Below, piece after piece: positions 35,365 through 49,800 of a DNA stretch of 64,000 bases (its first letter is position 1; every line of letters begins with the position of its first letter). Position numbers and translations under genes: made by a program. Under the pieces are notes generated by a model, which saw only the letters and a list, made by a program, of their open reading frames with translations, searched no databases and was not told where the DNA came from. The stretch lies in assembly GCA_013396995.1 (NCBI GenBank), contig VWZP01010367.1, forward strand, positions 558,252 through 622,251. Direction: 5' to 3'. The DNA is from Dicaeum eximium (lineage: Eukaryota; Chordata; Aves; Passeriformes; Dicaeidae).

Positions 35365-38300
35365 CTGCATGCGAAAATGAAACAAAAGTAATACAAATTT
35401 TTTAAAATATTATCTTTAAAATACACAAGTTTCACTAAAATGGTAAGCACCATCAAGATCTTGCTTTCAAAAGGATATCTGATTCTTTTCCACTGCTATA
35501 CAATTGCTAATATGCATTACACATAAACAGATTCATATTACACTTCTAACCTCACAACACCACTTCTGCTGGCTAACACAGGTTAAGCACTGCTTAGAAA
35601 TTAGTGCAGAAAATTAATTTTATTATGTTTTTAATGAACAGCAAACTAGAAGCAAACACTGAAACAGAGAAAATCCAGTGACCCGCTTATGACATCTGTA
35701 CATCTTTTGCAAGATGTGATTTACTAGTCTAACGCACTTTTACTTTAAAATTATATAAATATAGGTATATTTCAAAAGTATGACAGTGTAAAATATTTAA
35801 GACAATTTAGCCAAATCAGGCTGTGTTCCAATTTTGCAGAATAGTTAAGGAATTCCATATTACATATAGAAATTACAGGTTCTATATACTTCCAGTACTT
35901 TAAAAAGACTATTTGAGACTGCCCTCTTTTTTCTCCACTGAAACAAAACTCAATTTTAAATCTTTTCAAGTCACATTCCTCAGAGTGAGTACTCAGAGAC
36001 TGAGCTCTGTCTTTCTCTATGGCAGACAAGAACATGTTGAAAAGTCTTTTTTTCTATGAGAGTTTTTTTCAGTACTATTTCATGTAGAAACATGTCAAAA
36101 ATAAACTCATAATATTATGTCCCAGACTATGAAGAAGAAATACCAAGGAATTTGAGGCAGAGATGCAGGAGTGGGGCAAATAAACAAGGTTCAAGTCTGG
36201 TTAAGCAGAACAGACAAACTGAAGCAATCAAGAAACAATTTAAACAACGTGTCAGTCTCTATTTGCCTCTTGCTGCATATGATCTTGGCTGATGTTAAAT
36301 TAACAGAAACATCCAGCAGCCGTGACCAACAACGCACATTTAAGATACCAGATTAGATGAGGGTGTTACACCCACTCCCCAATGTTACCATAAGCCTTGT
36401 TGTGTTACTTCTATGTTAGCACAGCACAATGTGCTCCAAAACAGAGGTACAAGTTAAAAATCCACACAGATGCTGTGGACAGGCTAAAAAGCTGCCACAG
36501 CAGCCCCAAAGGTAAGCCAGGAAGATTTGTAAGGAATCGGTTGCCGTGATACCACAAAACATGTGCCATCTTCCTACTGATTTCTGGATAACAACCTCTC
36601 CCTGTGATGTTGCTACTGTTGTGATTAGCTGATTATCCAGGCTATTTGAAATGAACATTCCTTTGCTTACAAGAAAAGGAGCTGTCACGTGTCTGAAAGC
36701 CCATGGTGATCCGGTCATAGAGCCAAAGATAAATAGGATAGGCTGTTCTCACTAAGTGCTTCTCAGAAATATACCCCAATTTCTCAACACTCAAGACAGA
36801 GTAACAAATAAAACTACTTAGCAAGTTCTTTTTCATGGGAGTTGTACAAATATCTTCTTTCTATTGTGTAAAGAAAGTTGTACTATAAACTGTTAACTGA
36901 TCATCTAGTAAAGTTTCTGATGCATTTACTGTAGTTCTAGAAAATTATGAGGCCACCTACCATGATGTAAGTGCTTTTAATAGAAATAAACATCTCAAAA
37001 TTACTTTTCTGCAATTTCTCCTAGGATAAGCTTTTTCAAGATTTCATTCTCTCGTGTTACAGGAAGTGTGTGCAGTGCTTTGCTTGGGGGAATATGGGTG
37101 GGGTGGTGTTAATTCTGTAACGTTATGCTGCGTTTAATATCAAACAAAGTGAAGTCTGACCTATGACCAGAGCTCTCAGAGCTTCAAAAAAATTAAAAAA
37201 CAAAACCAATCCAAAATTAGAAGTATTACAGTAGCAACTGGCAGTTATACTCAAAATTTGGCATCACTGTAGAAGCAAAGATGGAAGGGATAAAAAGAGT
37301 CAATTCTGAAATGTTAGTTCCACAAAAATCACAGTGCATAGAACTCTAACTCAGTAACTCTCACACCAGGTTGACTGAAGGGAAAAGTCAAGAGGAAAGA
37401 CATAACAGAAAGGTGAGCTTCAGTAAAATTGGTAATGTGGGCTGAAATGGGTCATTCTGGCCCATATATTCTCTGTGACTGAAAATTATAAAGAAGAGTG
37501 ACTGAAACAGCTTAGCCCTGAAGGACTGGGAGAAAAGAGTGACAGAAAATATATTCAGGAGAACAGACTGAAACCTATGAGAAGTGGCCTCCATTTCTGT
37601 CCTCTTTTCCAACTTGTGTTCAGAAACAAGCAAATATAATAAAATTAGGAGTGATAAAAGAACAGATACCTATTTCAAAAATCTCTTGAAAATTAAGTCA
37701 GAACAAAAGAGGATATATATTTCAAGTTTAAATAATTTATCTCCATACATGAAAACTCCAGTCTGTCGACTGTTCCACTGTCATCCAGCCTAACACACAA
37801 TTTGGGGCCTGTTAGAGGAGCATCTCACCCTCTTCCAGGTCCAGCTACTGAACTGGTCAGCACTACAACAAACATACATTTTTCTTACACCACCTGCTTA
37901 CATTTTTGTGTGTACTATTTATGGAGACACTGTACCAAAGACTGGACATACTCTCATCCTTGTTGCAGGTACCTTGAAATATTTGGAATGACTGAGAAGT
38001 ACTTCTCCAGCATTTATCAAGTCTGTTCCTGCAGTGTTCACCACGACATCAAAATACCATTGTAAGCATGGCTCAGTCACATCACTGATTCATTAAACAA
38101 CACCTGGGAACCATTAGCAGAAGTTTGATCCATTCAGGTCACTCTCTCATACTCTCCTCCACCTGCCAGAGGGCTAGCACTGGTCTCCAGCACTATTTCA
38201 ACTGGCCCCAGACTTCACCAAGACATTACTTTCCTTTGTGGTGTTAGATGATTGATGGTATTTGTTTCCTTGCATGGTTCTGGTGGGTTGTAGTTCAGCT

Positions 38301-41300
38301 CTGTTTCACACTTTCTTTAGAGGGTACTTTCCCCTAACACATTTCCTACTGGATTTTATTAGAAAGCCAGACCCCATGTGCAAGAATTCTCTCCACCAAG
38401 CACCTGCCAAGGATGTAGTAATATTTTTTATTACAACATAACCTTGCCACCCACTTCCTCCAGGGAAGGTAGAATACTGTCCAGACCAAATTTTCTCCTA
38501 ATCCCAAACACTACTGAACAGCAGACCTACAGCAGGGTCCCAGCAAATTGAGTAATCCTCAGCTCTCAAATTTCCATCATCACAATAAACCTCTGATATA
38601 TAACAGTGAAAGGCCTGAGGAATAAAGCTTGGCCTGGAGAACTTGCTATCCAAGCAAGCTCTTTTCAGTGCTGAGCATCATTTGGCTAGTGCATGGCTTT
38701 TGGTGGGTGCAGGGGATGAAAAGAGGGCAAAGAGGTAATGAAATGGCAATGACTTATACATGCCAATGTCAGAAGGAAGAGTACACCCACTAGGGTCCCT
38801 CCAGCTGCTATTGATTTTCACAAGTGTTTAGGTTATGCTTACAGTGACAAATTCTCCATCAAAATTGTTTGAAACTAGCCAGTAGGTTCAAAATTTCATG
38901 GGGTAGTGCAAAAGAAGAAGCAGAGATGACTGATTGACAAAGCCATGCATATCTGGTTTCCTTACAATTTCAACCTTAAAACCCAATGCAACTGAAAAGC
39001 ATTTGAGTCAGAGATTTTAGTCTAACAGTCCTTTCTTCCTCAGTTACTGTCCAAGATAGATGGCTGGTCTTCACAGAACCCACAAAAGGGACTTTTTCCC
39101 AAAGTAGTACTCTTCAGGACATTTTTGCCAATACAGGAAGGTTCAAGTAGAAAGATTTCTCAGCCACAGGCACAGGAGGAATGAACCACTGCAACTTTCA
39201 CTGCATTCTGCAAATTCAGATGTATGGGCATTTCACTGAAGAAAAAGTGAGATCTCAGCATACAATACAATCTACAGAAGCAAACTGGAACACCAACCTA
39301 ACAGTCATAAAAAAATCTTATCATTTTCAAAAACTAAGCACAATCTTTACAAAAATAATGGTAATGGCTTTTTTAGTGACAGGTTAAGACAAAACTTCAT
39401 TTTCTAGTTTATTTCCAATAGTTCTTCTCACATGTGCTTTTCATGCATTCTATGAACGTACATGTAACACTATGTAATTGTACTAATGCTATGTATGAAT
39501 ATTCAAACAGCTTTATGAAATTAAAATCTACCGAGTATAACTGTACATCAGATTTTAGATACTCCCATACATCTGTCTGAAACACAATTTCTCTTAACTT
39601 ACATAGTTTTCTTACTTTCCAGCTGATCAAATTCTAAACACAGAAGCCTAGTTGAGAGCTTCATTATTTGGTTGCCTCAAGCAAAACTTCAATATAATTT
39701 CCCAAAATGCTTGTCTTTAAACTTTCAAGTACACATTAATAACTCTGCTGTGTTTCTAACAACTCACTTGCAAATTCGTACTTTATTTTTTTCCTTTCTT
39801 TTTAAGCTAAACTTCAGGCACCATGATGGAGAAGAACAGATTTTCACCAAATGTAATTTATCAATTACATCTTATTTAAATAACATTATTTAAAACTATT
39901 GGACTAAACTACAAAGCTGGCTGAATGGCTGCAAAAACTTCCTAGTTAATCAATGTTAAAGAGTACACATAAGAGCAACTTACTCAAAACACATAGTTAG
40001 AGGTTTTCTACTTATAATCAGTCTTTTCTTTTGCAATTGTCAGTCTGTAATGTGTAGAGCATTTCAGAGAACTTATTGCTATTTATAATGCTCTGCTTTT
40101 TAAGTAAGAAAGCTTTTGAAACATTAACTTAAACCTAAATAAACAGTAATTTATCTTCTAAAACAGCCAGCAGTCTATCACACCAAAGCACCAGAATGCT
40201 ATATATTAAGTCAAGTGCAGCTGTCAACACTACACTGTAAATGTTGCAAAGTTTTACAAAAGATGTCTATATTATAACATAGCAGGTTATTTTTTTTATC
40301 ACATTGGTTAATTTAAAATACAGTGTGCCTCCTCTCAGGCAGCATGGACTCTATACCAGGATTCAATATTTGTTATTCTTTTCACTGAATACCATGCTCA
40401 TGTCACTTACACAAATTTGAACGTTCAGAATTCAAATATATCTTTCTTAATAGTAATTAAAGGGACGACTTTTAACATCAAATTTTAAAAACCCACCTTC
40501 TTCCAAATTTGTGCCAATCATTTTGAATGGAAAATATTTTTTATCCTTGGTCAAAGTTGCAATGAAAGAATAAGGACAGGTTTAAAACAAGGTAGGAAAT
40601 TGAGTGTCAGAAAGAAATGAAGTTGAGTGCCCAAGGGAAGAAAACAAACATTCTGAAAGGAGCTAGGGAGACAGAACTGTTACTGTTTGTGCTCAACTGC
40701 GACTCCAGCCACGTGCAACAGGAAGAAATTAAAAACTGGACAACAGGATGGAGAAATAAGATTGAAAACAACTTGGGGAAAAAAAATATGTATGTGGGAA
40801 AGTAAAAAAAGCTTGGAAATATCCTCTAATCTCACACAATGCCAAGAAGAAAAGCTCAGGGAGCATTTAGTGAGGAAGAAGAAAATATTGTATCTTGCTT
40901 CAAATCAAAACATGGAACAACATCTGTAACAAAACTACTGAATAACAGCAGCCAAGAAATAAAAAGTTAAAAAAGAAATTGAACTCCCAGAAATATGCTC
41001 TTAGATCATTAAGTTTTCATTATTTTTTCTATTGGTTTACATTGTAAGATCTGTTTTATAAATTTAAGTCTGACAAAAGTAATTACAAGTAACATACCAT
41101 TAAGTGATCAACTCATTCAGGCTTCACTAATACTTATTTTATATGGTATATATTGGTTACAATGGTGGATAGTTGTAACACCTTCAAAAACTAATCTAAG
41201 GTGTACTATTCAAAATACTATTCATTCATCTAAGTATAATTGCATTCATGTCAAACTAAAAGAGAGCTTTTCTTGATTGATGCTTTTTATCTGAACAACA

Positions 41301-43392
41301 GATAATTTCATTAGTCAGAAAGCAAATACCTCACTTTATAAATAAGTCTTTCTGTAAACTTTAGATAATACCAATAATTTAAGGACAAGGACAATGGAGG
41401 ATCATCCACCCATGGCAAGCACCCAGGCATCACATTCATGCTTTAGCACCCTCCTGTGGCACAGACCATGGTCCTTCCACTCCTGAATGCACACACAGAC
41501 AGACACCCTCTATTTATTCTGTCCAGGCAGCTCTCCTCTCTACTCTCATCTTTGTCCTTCTCCCTCAAACAGCCTGCAGACCAAAGCTTTACCCTGTATC
41601 TCACAGAGTAAACTGAACAAAGTTGGAAACTGCAACTATCACTTCTGAACATGTCTTACACACCATGAAAATAAATATCCAAATAGCGTTTTAAACATTA
41701 TATTTGTTCAACAAGAAGTATTGACATATATGGATTTTTAAAGTGTTCTGGAATCGTAAGGCTCTAAAACACATCACTTTGAGTTGTGCTTTATTCTGAA
41801 ATCCTGCCATATAAGCACAGTCAGTTCTCAAGATTTACTGTTGTGGGAGGAACACAAGTTACCACAACAAATCACGATTTGTTTAACAAAGGGATTAAGA
41901 ATTTGTTTTATACTTTATTTTAAAAAATGCATCTAGCTTTCATACAGTTAACAGGCCTGCACATTTTTATTTCCAAATTTCCTGGCAAAGAATGCAGGAT
42001 GCAAAGAACCACACACCTCCACTTCACACTGAACACATAATGAAGCACTGAGTGCCTAAATAGTCCTTTTAGTGTGTGTGTGTCTCAAAATGAGATTGTA
42101 AGCAGTAATAAAAGGTTCAAAGAAACAATATACAATTGCATATAAAGGAAGTTACCATAGGACGTGATTGTGACAGAGCATCTTACTCATATGAGTCTTA
42201 ACACAGTCACACAAGGATTTCTAAATATCCATGTTTTTAAATATACTGACTGAGCTCCCTACATTGTGACTTTCTGTGTTTCTGGAAACACCACGTGGCA
42301 GTTTGAATGTCATCCTAATCCTGCTTCCTCTGTGGAAGCACACAGGCATACTTACACATGGGTAAATATTTGTACCAAATGATGAAAAGCAGTTTTTTAA
42401 TCCACAGATATTCTTTTTTTAAGCTACCCATACTCCAACAAGCATTAGAATTTTAAGTAGAAAAAATATATAAAAATTAATTTAAAATACAATGAAAGAG
42501 TGGAAATTTCAATGTGGTGGCTAAAAAAAAAAGAGATGCAATAATGCAGACAGACAACCTTTGGGAGTCCATAGCTCTTTGAAAAATAAATTAGTAACAA
42601 CATAGATTAACAAAAAAAGTTATTATAAAGTAAACTTCTATTATGAAGTAAAAGGTTTATACCAAATCATGATACAGGGTATTTTAAAGTTATTGATTGT
42701 ATGTATAATTTTACAGTTTTCATAAAAACTCCACATGACTCCAAACTGACACATGACAAAACTCCATTTAAAAAAAAAAACAACCTAGTCACAGCACCAT
42801 CATTTAACTCCTTATAAATCTTTATGCCCTATATGTCTAAGCCAAACTTATCTACAAATTTTAGTTATGAGTGCTTCATACAGATACACAGATGCAGGCT
42901 TACCAAAGTGTCTTTTCCAACTAAAACTTAATATGTCACATAAAACCTAAGGATACTTCCACTTCTACTCTTCTTTTGTGGCTGAATTATAATCACATCA
43001 TGTGCACACTTGCCTATCATAAACCCTCTGCTCCTATTTGCAAATGCACTATCTTACAGTCCTTACTTTCAAAAAAGATTATTTAATTAAGGAATTTTGG
43101 CAATGTTCATCAGTGTAGCACATAAATAAGAGATTAATATACACACAGTATATGTAGATATGCTTATAGCTAAACCAACACACAATTACATGAGTTTCTG
43201 CATGTATACTTACATATTTATAAACCTTTGCTTTAAGTGTCAGATATCTAATATCACAATCTATTAAGACATTGTTTTACAACTTCTTCCATGAACAAAA
43301 TATCCCACAGCCATCTCCATGGACAAAATTCATACTACAGTTTTTCCCCTACATCCAGTATGCAAAATAAACTTCAGAGAAGAAACAGAGAG
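35365..43392 (-). other. VPS13B: VPS13B intron 3, middle part: nothing recognised
   Basis: Eight kilobases of mostly AT-rich sequence. Short ORFs occur on both strands, none longer than about 100 residues and none with recognisable motifs. No repeat family, RNA gene or exon could be identified. A slightly GC-richer stretch at 41400-41660 has no coding support. Confidence 0.6.
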
Positions 43393-43852
43393 TGTAGCAG
43401 TGTGCCTCCTGTTGACAGGGTGAACAAATTACAAGAGAATTTCCAAATACCCTTTGTCTGCTAAAAAAGGCAAAGTCCCTGGGAACTTCTCCAGGGTAGT
43501 TTCCCTGGAATTGGTACAGGGACACCTCACAGGACCTTTTAGACTTCACCTCAAACTTGGGGCTGTTTGATTGGACCGGGGCCAACAGGTCCTGCCTGAG
43601 CCATTGGGTAGAAAAAGGACAGAACAAAAGATTTGATCGCTTTTGTGGGGTGCTTAGCAGGCACAAGCATCTCTTGCCCTGGCACGGCTTTTCTCCGTAA
43701 AGAGTTTGTTATTTTGTTTCTTATTAAACCTTTTTCTGTTTCAAACACCCCACAAGAGCCATCCTGCTCATTTTAAGCCATCCGGGTATCCGGGCTATTC
43801 GGGAATGAAGGGAGAGCTCGTAAGACCTGGCTCGAAGCGACACTTTTCAACA
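43393..43852 (+). mobile_element. Solo LTR of an endogenous retrovirus
   Basis: The 460-bp segment runs from TGTAGCAGTG to TTTTCAACA. It contains ccattgggtagaaaaagg, an ATTAAA poly(A) signal at 43723-43728 and a C-rich stretch after it, a U3-R-U5 layout. Flanking bases are GAGAG (43388-43392) and GAGAT (43853-43857), a 5-bp duplication with one mismatch. CpG dinucleotides are retained in the 3' part (ccgggtatccggg), suggesting a fairly young copy. It lies opposite to VPS13B. No internal retroviral genes flank it. Confidence 0.75.
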
Positions 43853-46800
43853 GAGATCCCAAATACAGCTAATTTTTCAAAAGTAATCTGTGTTCCTGTA
43901 ATTGACTTTGCAAAATACTGTATGAATGTTTTTAGTGAGCGTTACTAAATAAGTGGTATTTGTCCACAGTATTTACAGTGTTGTACTTAGATAGAGAAAA
44001 AACTTAGTATTTAATCAAAAACTTTGCATGTTGAATGTTTTAGGTCAGGAAGAAAAATTGTGTCTGTTACTGCTGCAACCAACATCCACAACTTTTCATA
44101 ATTAACCCTGTAAATTAAAGACCTTTCCTCGGGTCATTTTTCCCCCCATTCACACTTCAACATGAAACATTTTCCTCCCTGATAGGTTTTTAAACTATAT
44201 TGATATCTTAGAGTTTTTTTTTTTTTGGTCTAGTAAATGAGTGCTAATAACATCTAACTAAAAACACATATATTACGTACGAAGTGCTTGATTTAGAAAA
44301 CCAAGCAGAGCTTGGATTTTTCTTTCAAAATGCAAGCCATCTTCACCACTACATCATTTTAGGTCAATCAAAACCAAAATGTATTTGGATTTCCAATAAT
44401 ACATTCTTTTTGTATCAGGCTGAAGACTTCTTATGCTCCAAGCAAGAAATCTCTCCAAACCTAACAGGCATGATGTAACATAGCAGAAGACTAAACACAT
44501 TTCTTAGTCTCTCCATGATAGGGCCAAGTGGGGTTTTTTTCCTAGAATAAAAGCCTTGCACTGCAATTAGGTGCTGAAGAAGAACATAGCAGCTTTTTCA
44601 CTTTGAGATACTTTTGATCAATGTAAATCACTGATAACATCACATTAGTTACCTCTGATTGGTATGATGAAATAAGGTGCACAGAACTAATTTTCAAGAG
44701 GTCACATCAAGACATATATAGACAGCAACCATTTTCATTATTTAGGCATTCCTAAAATCAGAAAATATCTTGAAGGCTAAAGCAGACACATAGAAAAGGT
44801 TGGGAATCACCAAGTTTCAAGGTACTGCACCTTATCACTCTTTCCTTATAAATTCTGATTTACAGCTGTAGAAAGCAACCACAGAGAGTAAATCCTGGCA
44901 GTAGTTTGGGGTTCTCCCCCAAAGGGAAAATTATTTAAGATGAGGGGAACATTTGTCTTACACAGAACACCTGCACATTGTTTTTGGAACAAGAATAAAT
45001 CCTCACAAAAATATTTTAACCACCTCTAAACTCAACTTCAAAAGTCCCAAAAATTGAGGGCCTCCAAAAGGAATTTTTGTTGACTGCTGCATCAGCAGCA
45101 TGGAGGACAAAACTGCAGGAAAGAAAGATAAAGCACTGAAAAGTAGTGGGTTTTTTTCAGCTGTATGAAACAGAAAACTCCAAGAGCTGCTTTTTGAGTC
45201 TAAAAATTGGGCATGTTCCCCACAGCTCTGAGGGAACAAACAGCAGAAATAGATGGTGCACATCACATCCCCTTTACTACTGTTAAAATTGTCAAATTAA
45301 GGTGTTCCCACCTCTGCGCTAAGTTAGGAACACAAAATCTTCCTCCTTTTCCTAATGTCAGGAGGGAAAAGTGGGAAGTACACTATTTTTGCCTTCCACG
45401 TTATACTTTCATGTTGTTCCCCTGCTCTAAGTGCCATTAGCCCACAGCACCAGCCCTGTGGCAGTATATACATCAAAGAGAATAATAAAATCAACATGAG
45501 GAAGTTTTCTCTTATACTTCCAAATATGCGAGGAGATGTTCAGTTTCCTAGGGCTGCTTAGCCCACAGACATCCTGAACAAGTTTTTAAAAAATGCTTCA
45601 TAAGTCTGCCCAAGAAATGCTTTTAGGCACCAGATTAATTTTTTGGGTGCCAAATTTTAGCCCACGGAAGAAATGGGACTTTGGTAACCCTTAAGATCAG
45701 GGGAAATTAGTTCAATTTAGGGACACCTTCTTGTAAGAAAATCAGATGAGAGGATCAAAAAGCTCCTGTTGGTGATAAAATCCTATTCATCCAGAATGGT
45801 AGGAAGCTTTTTCAATAATTATTTATTCCAATACTGACTACTGAACAGTGCCAAAAAATACCAAAAAACCAGCAGATGATCAGAAATAGAAGTGAGATAC
45901 CACAAGGATGACAAAATACAAAGGAAAATGAAAGCAAAATGGTAGAAAGAAAAAGCAAAGTACTTTATAGAAAAAGCATCTTTAATACAAAAGAAAATAC
46001 AGCCTTCAAAGAGTACAAGCCATAGCATGGCCAATCCCTTGGCTTAATCTAAGAAAGAAAAAAAAGCAGCAGACATTGCCCATATTCTCTGATATATCTC
46101 TTTTGCAATGTAAAACTCAAATGTGTGGTTGTCTCTCTATAAGGTTTTAAAGGGATCAGAATTTACCAAGTGGCTTATGATACATATGATATGTAAGTTT
46201 ACTGAAATAGTTTGGAAGAAGTTATGAAAACTGGTCTCTGAACAACAGCCAAACCAAGGAGCATGAGAAAATTCCCATTACCATCTTGCTGCAATACTTC
46301 AATCAACTACAAAACACTAAGTGGAACTGTACACAGTGGTAGATCTTAGTTCCAGCATTATTAAATGGAAAAAGAAACCTCACTCACGTTTGACAGTAAA
46401 TTTTAATTTGGCATCTGAATGTAAAAGTATGTCCAATAATATATTTTGATCATATAAAGACAATTACACACACAGCTATTACTAGATCTGTATTAAATAC
46501 TGCAAGACCCATAAAAGTTATTGGAAACAGGTTTTTCCCCACACTAATGTACAGTAATTTATATGACTACCTTTTAAACCATCTTTATATCCCACAGCAC
46601 AATGTTCAGAAACCAGGTGCCAGTGTGCACCTCAGATACACCAGGAACAACTGGATGAAACAGAACCACATGAGACAATGTAAGTAGAATGAAGAAGCTA
46701 TGCTAGAGCATTTCAGATAAGCAATGAAAGGTATCTTTGTTACCTCTACATACAGAGCAAGGTTTGGGTTTTCCTCTTCTCCCTCCAGCCCTTTATTTCT

Positions 46801-49800
46801 GGAGGAAGGAGTTTTGTTTCTCAGGCAAAAGGAGCCTGAGTTTCCGAGTTACTCTGCCCCAGTGTTACCTTTCAAGCAGAGCTTGGGACATTCTCCAACT
46901 TGGGGTGGCAGATCAGCAGTGGGGGAAAACTAAATTCAATAAGCCTTTTGCTGAAATCCATACAGGTGGATTATTGTAGCAATATTACAAAATACCACCA
47001 TGAGTGTGTAACAGCAGCTTATTATGAGATATTCAGTAAAACATTTTATTGAATAAGAGTACAACAAAACCAGCTACAGCAAACCATGCTCCCCAGAGAA
47101 TCATGAAAGTACCTGCTACCCACATGGTATTCTGTGTAAATGCCACTAAGTACAGGATTTAAATGGTTAAGCACTTTCAAATTAATCTTTGGCCAAGCAA
47201 ACTATTGGTTTCAGAATTTCCTTAAGAGCAATACATATCACAGCAACGAAACACACTGGGTAAAGCTACTGAACTACACCAGTTCTGACAACTGGAGAAG
47301 CTGCTGGGCCACAGACCAGGTGAGGGAAGAGCCAGGGACAGCAGGGGTGACATGGCCAGCCCTGGGAGACAAGGACATGGCAGACTTCTCGGCAGCTACA
47401 GTAAGGGCAGGAAAGCAGCAGCGCTGCTGTCCCCAGGCTGATCTCCTACAGTGACAAGCAGCCTTCTGCATACCCTACAAAAGGGAGTCCCTGGCCCCAG
47501 CAAGAATGAAAATTAGGTGTCCACATAGCAAACATCAGAGGAAGCTGGTTTCAATAGAACAGACTCTAAGCCCCAGAGCATTGTCTCTGAATTTCTATAT
47601 GCACAAGAGACTAGTTTCAAAACTTGATAAGCTCATCAGTTTTATTAGGGACTTCTCCCAGCAACTTACATGTAGCTAGAAGATTGTCTCAGCTGCTCTT
47701 ACACAGGAGTAAAAGAACTGATTTACTGATAATGTAACTCAATGTGTGGGGAAATAATATCTGCAGCCTCACACACATAATAATTAAATAAACAAACAAA
47801 CCACCCAAAACCACACTGTGAACCCTCTTCTCAACCAAATTCCAAGGTACATTTCTGCTAATAAGTTTTTTCTCCAAGTCTTTATCCGCATCTCAGACTA
47901 CAGGAAAAAAAATGGTGGAGAAAAATTTACACTGCTATTGTCATTTAATTTTCTATTTGAATTCATATTACAGATTACCATTCTCTATGTTAAATGGAGT
48001 ATATAGTTTTGTTCTCATGAAAGGGGTGATTTTAATTAAGAAGCTAGGAAAGCAATGGCTTAATAAAATGGATCCTAAATTGCATGACATTCCAGTGATG
48101 TACTGACTTCAGTCTTAAATATTTAACATTCTAGTGAGAATATAAAGTGGTTTTATAGATATATATGAGAATATTTAAACAGTACATGAAATAACTTTTA
48201 GAAAATAAAGCTCCCAAAAGAATAAATAGAAAAATATGACAAAAATAGCATTCCCGAGAGGGTAAAGAAAAGGCAATTTTTCCTAAAATAAACTGGTATT
48301 CATTAAAAACTTTTTAATGTGAGAGTTTATAAACAATTTCCTTTATAAACAGAAGTATGATAAAGACTACTATTATTTGCATTTTTACTGCCAGAAAAAA
48401 ATACAAACATCAAAAACCTCCATGCACACTATCTGCCATCAAACCAAAGTACTTTGAAACCCACAAGAAATTGTCCAAGTGTTCAATTTTTTGAAAGTAT
48501 GAGATTCATCCAAATAGAATTCAAATTTGAATTTTTATCACATAAAATTGAACTCAAGACAGTACTTTTTTTTTTTTTTGGTGATAAATACTTCTCAATC
48601 CTTGAAACTCATTAATCTTGAGGAAATAAACATATCCAACTACTGTAAGAATTGGGAAAAGTTACCTTTGTCTTCTAATCAGTTACTAGGCTAATTTTCA
48701 GCCGAGTTTAGACCAGGATTCTGAATAGAGCAAATATTTATAGAAACAGGCTCAGGACTGCAGAAGTTTCTAAGGGCTGGCTTTCTGGTGCGGAGCATGC
48801 TTATACTACTCATGTCTCACACTCCTTTAAATAAAACAAAATTTTAATTAAATAAAATTATGCAATAGCTCCAATAAATCTAAACTAACATTCAAAATGA
48901 AGAAGAAATTGAAGCACTGTGGGTTTGTTAAACGAAAGAGGTGGTTGAATCAGGGAAAGGGAGTTTGGAAAGGCAAAGAATAAGCTCAGGCAGCAGAACA
49001 GCACCTTACAAAGCAGCAAGTGTGACAGCAAGTGGTGATGTGAAGTACATGGTGAAGAGAAACCTGAAAATAGGTTTAACTGCCTGAGAGATCTCCTGAG
49101 AATCATTTTGATGATGTTGTAGCCTACCAACCTGCTGCATACATGAGCTGACCTGCATGTCAATGAGCATTCCTTTTCTCCTCCCTTCCATGTCTTCCTG
49201 CCTGCTCTCCTACCACTGCTAAAAAAAGATCTGAAATAGTAGTGAAAGAACAAAAAAAAATCTCTACACCATGCAAGACTGACCTGTTGCTCATCTAGAA
49301 TCTTTACTGATTAATCAGTATATAATCAAAGCCAAGCAGCACCATGCTTCAGTATTTACTTTTACATACATGGTGCCTTTAGCATCAGAACAGATTAAGT
49401 CCCTGTTCTTTTGAACAGGCTGCACATTGCAGTGAACTAAAACCAGAGCAAAGGAAATTACGTGTTTGGGAACATACTTGTGTTTCTTAAATTGCAAGAA
49501 AAAAGAGGCTAACCTTGCATGAACAAAACCATTTCTTACTCAGTAACAACAGGAAAACTGACATGAATTTATATTCAAGAACAGAAATAATAATCAAGAT
49601 GTGATTTGTGAAGAAGTTACATCAAGTCAGCACACATGACAGGATCATACCACACTTGAATTCATTACAAGAGTGTTCAATGATGAAAAAAATCATGTAC
49701 AAAGGAAGCTTTAACACTGTCATGACCTGAATGTGTTTACAAGGCTACTTTATAAATCATTTAAAGCATTACATGTCTCCTTAGAGACAGGAATGAAAAC

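Noticed and set aside
47689..47877. Possible VPS13B exon 3, because a minus-strand frame contains an NVPW motif like the conserved HVPW
   Set aside because: The residues around it do not match the conserved VPS13B exon 3 sequence, and no matching splice sites give the expected length.
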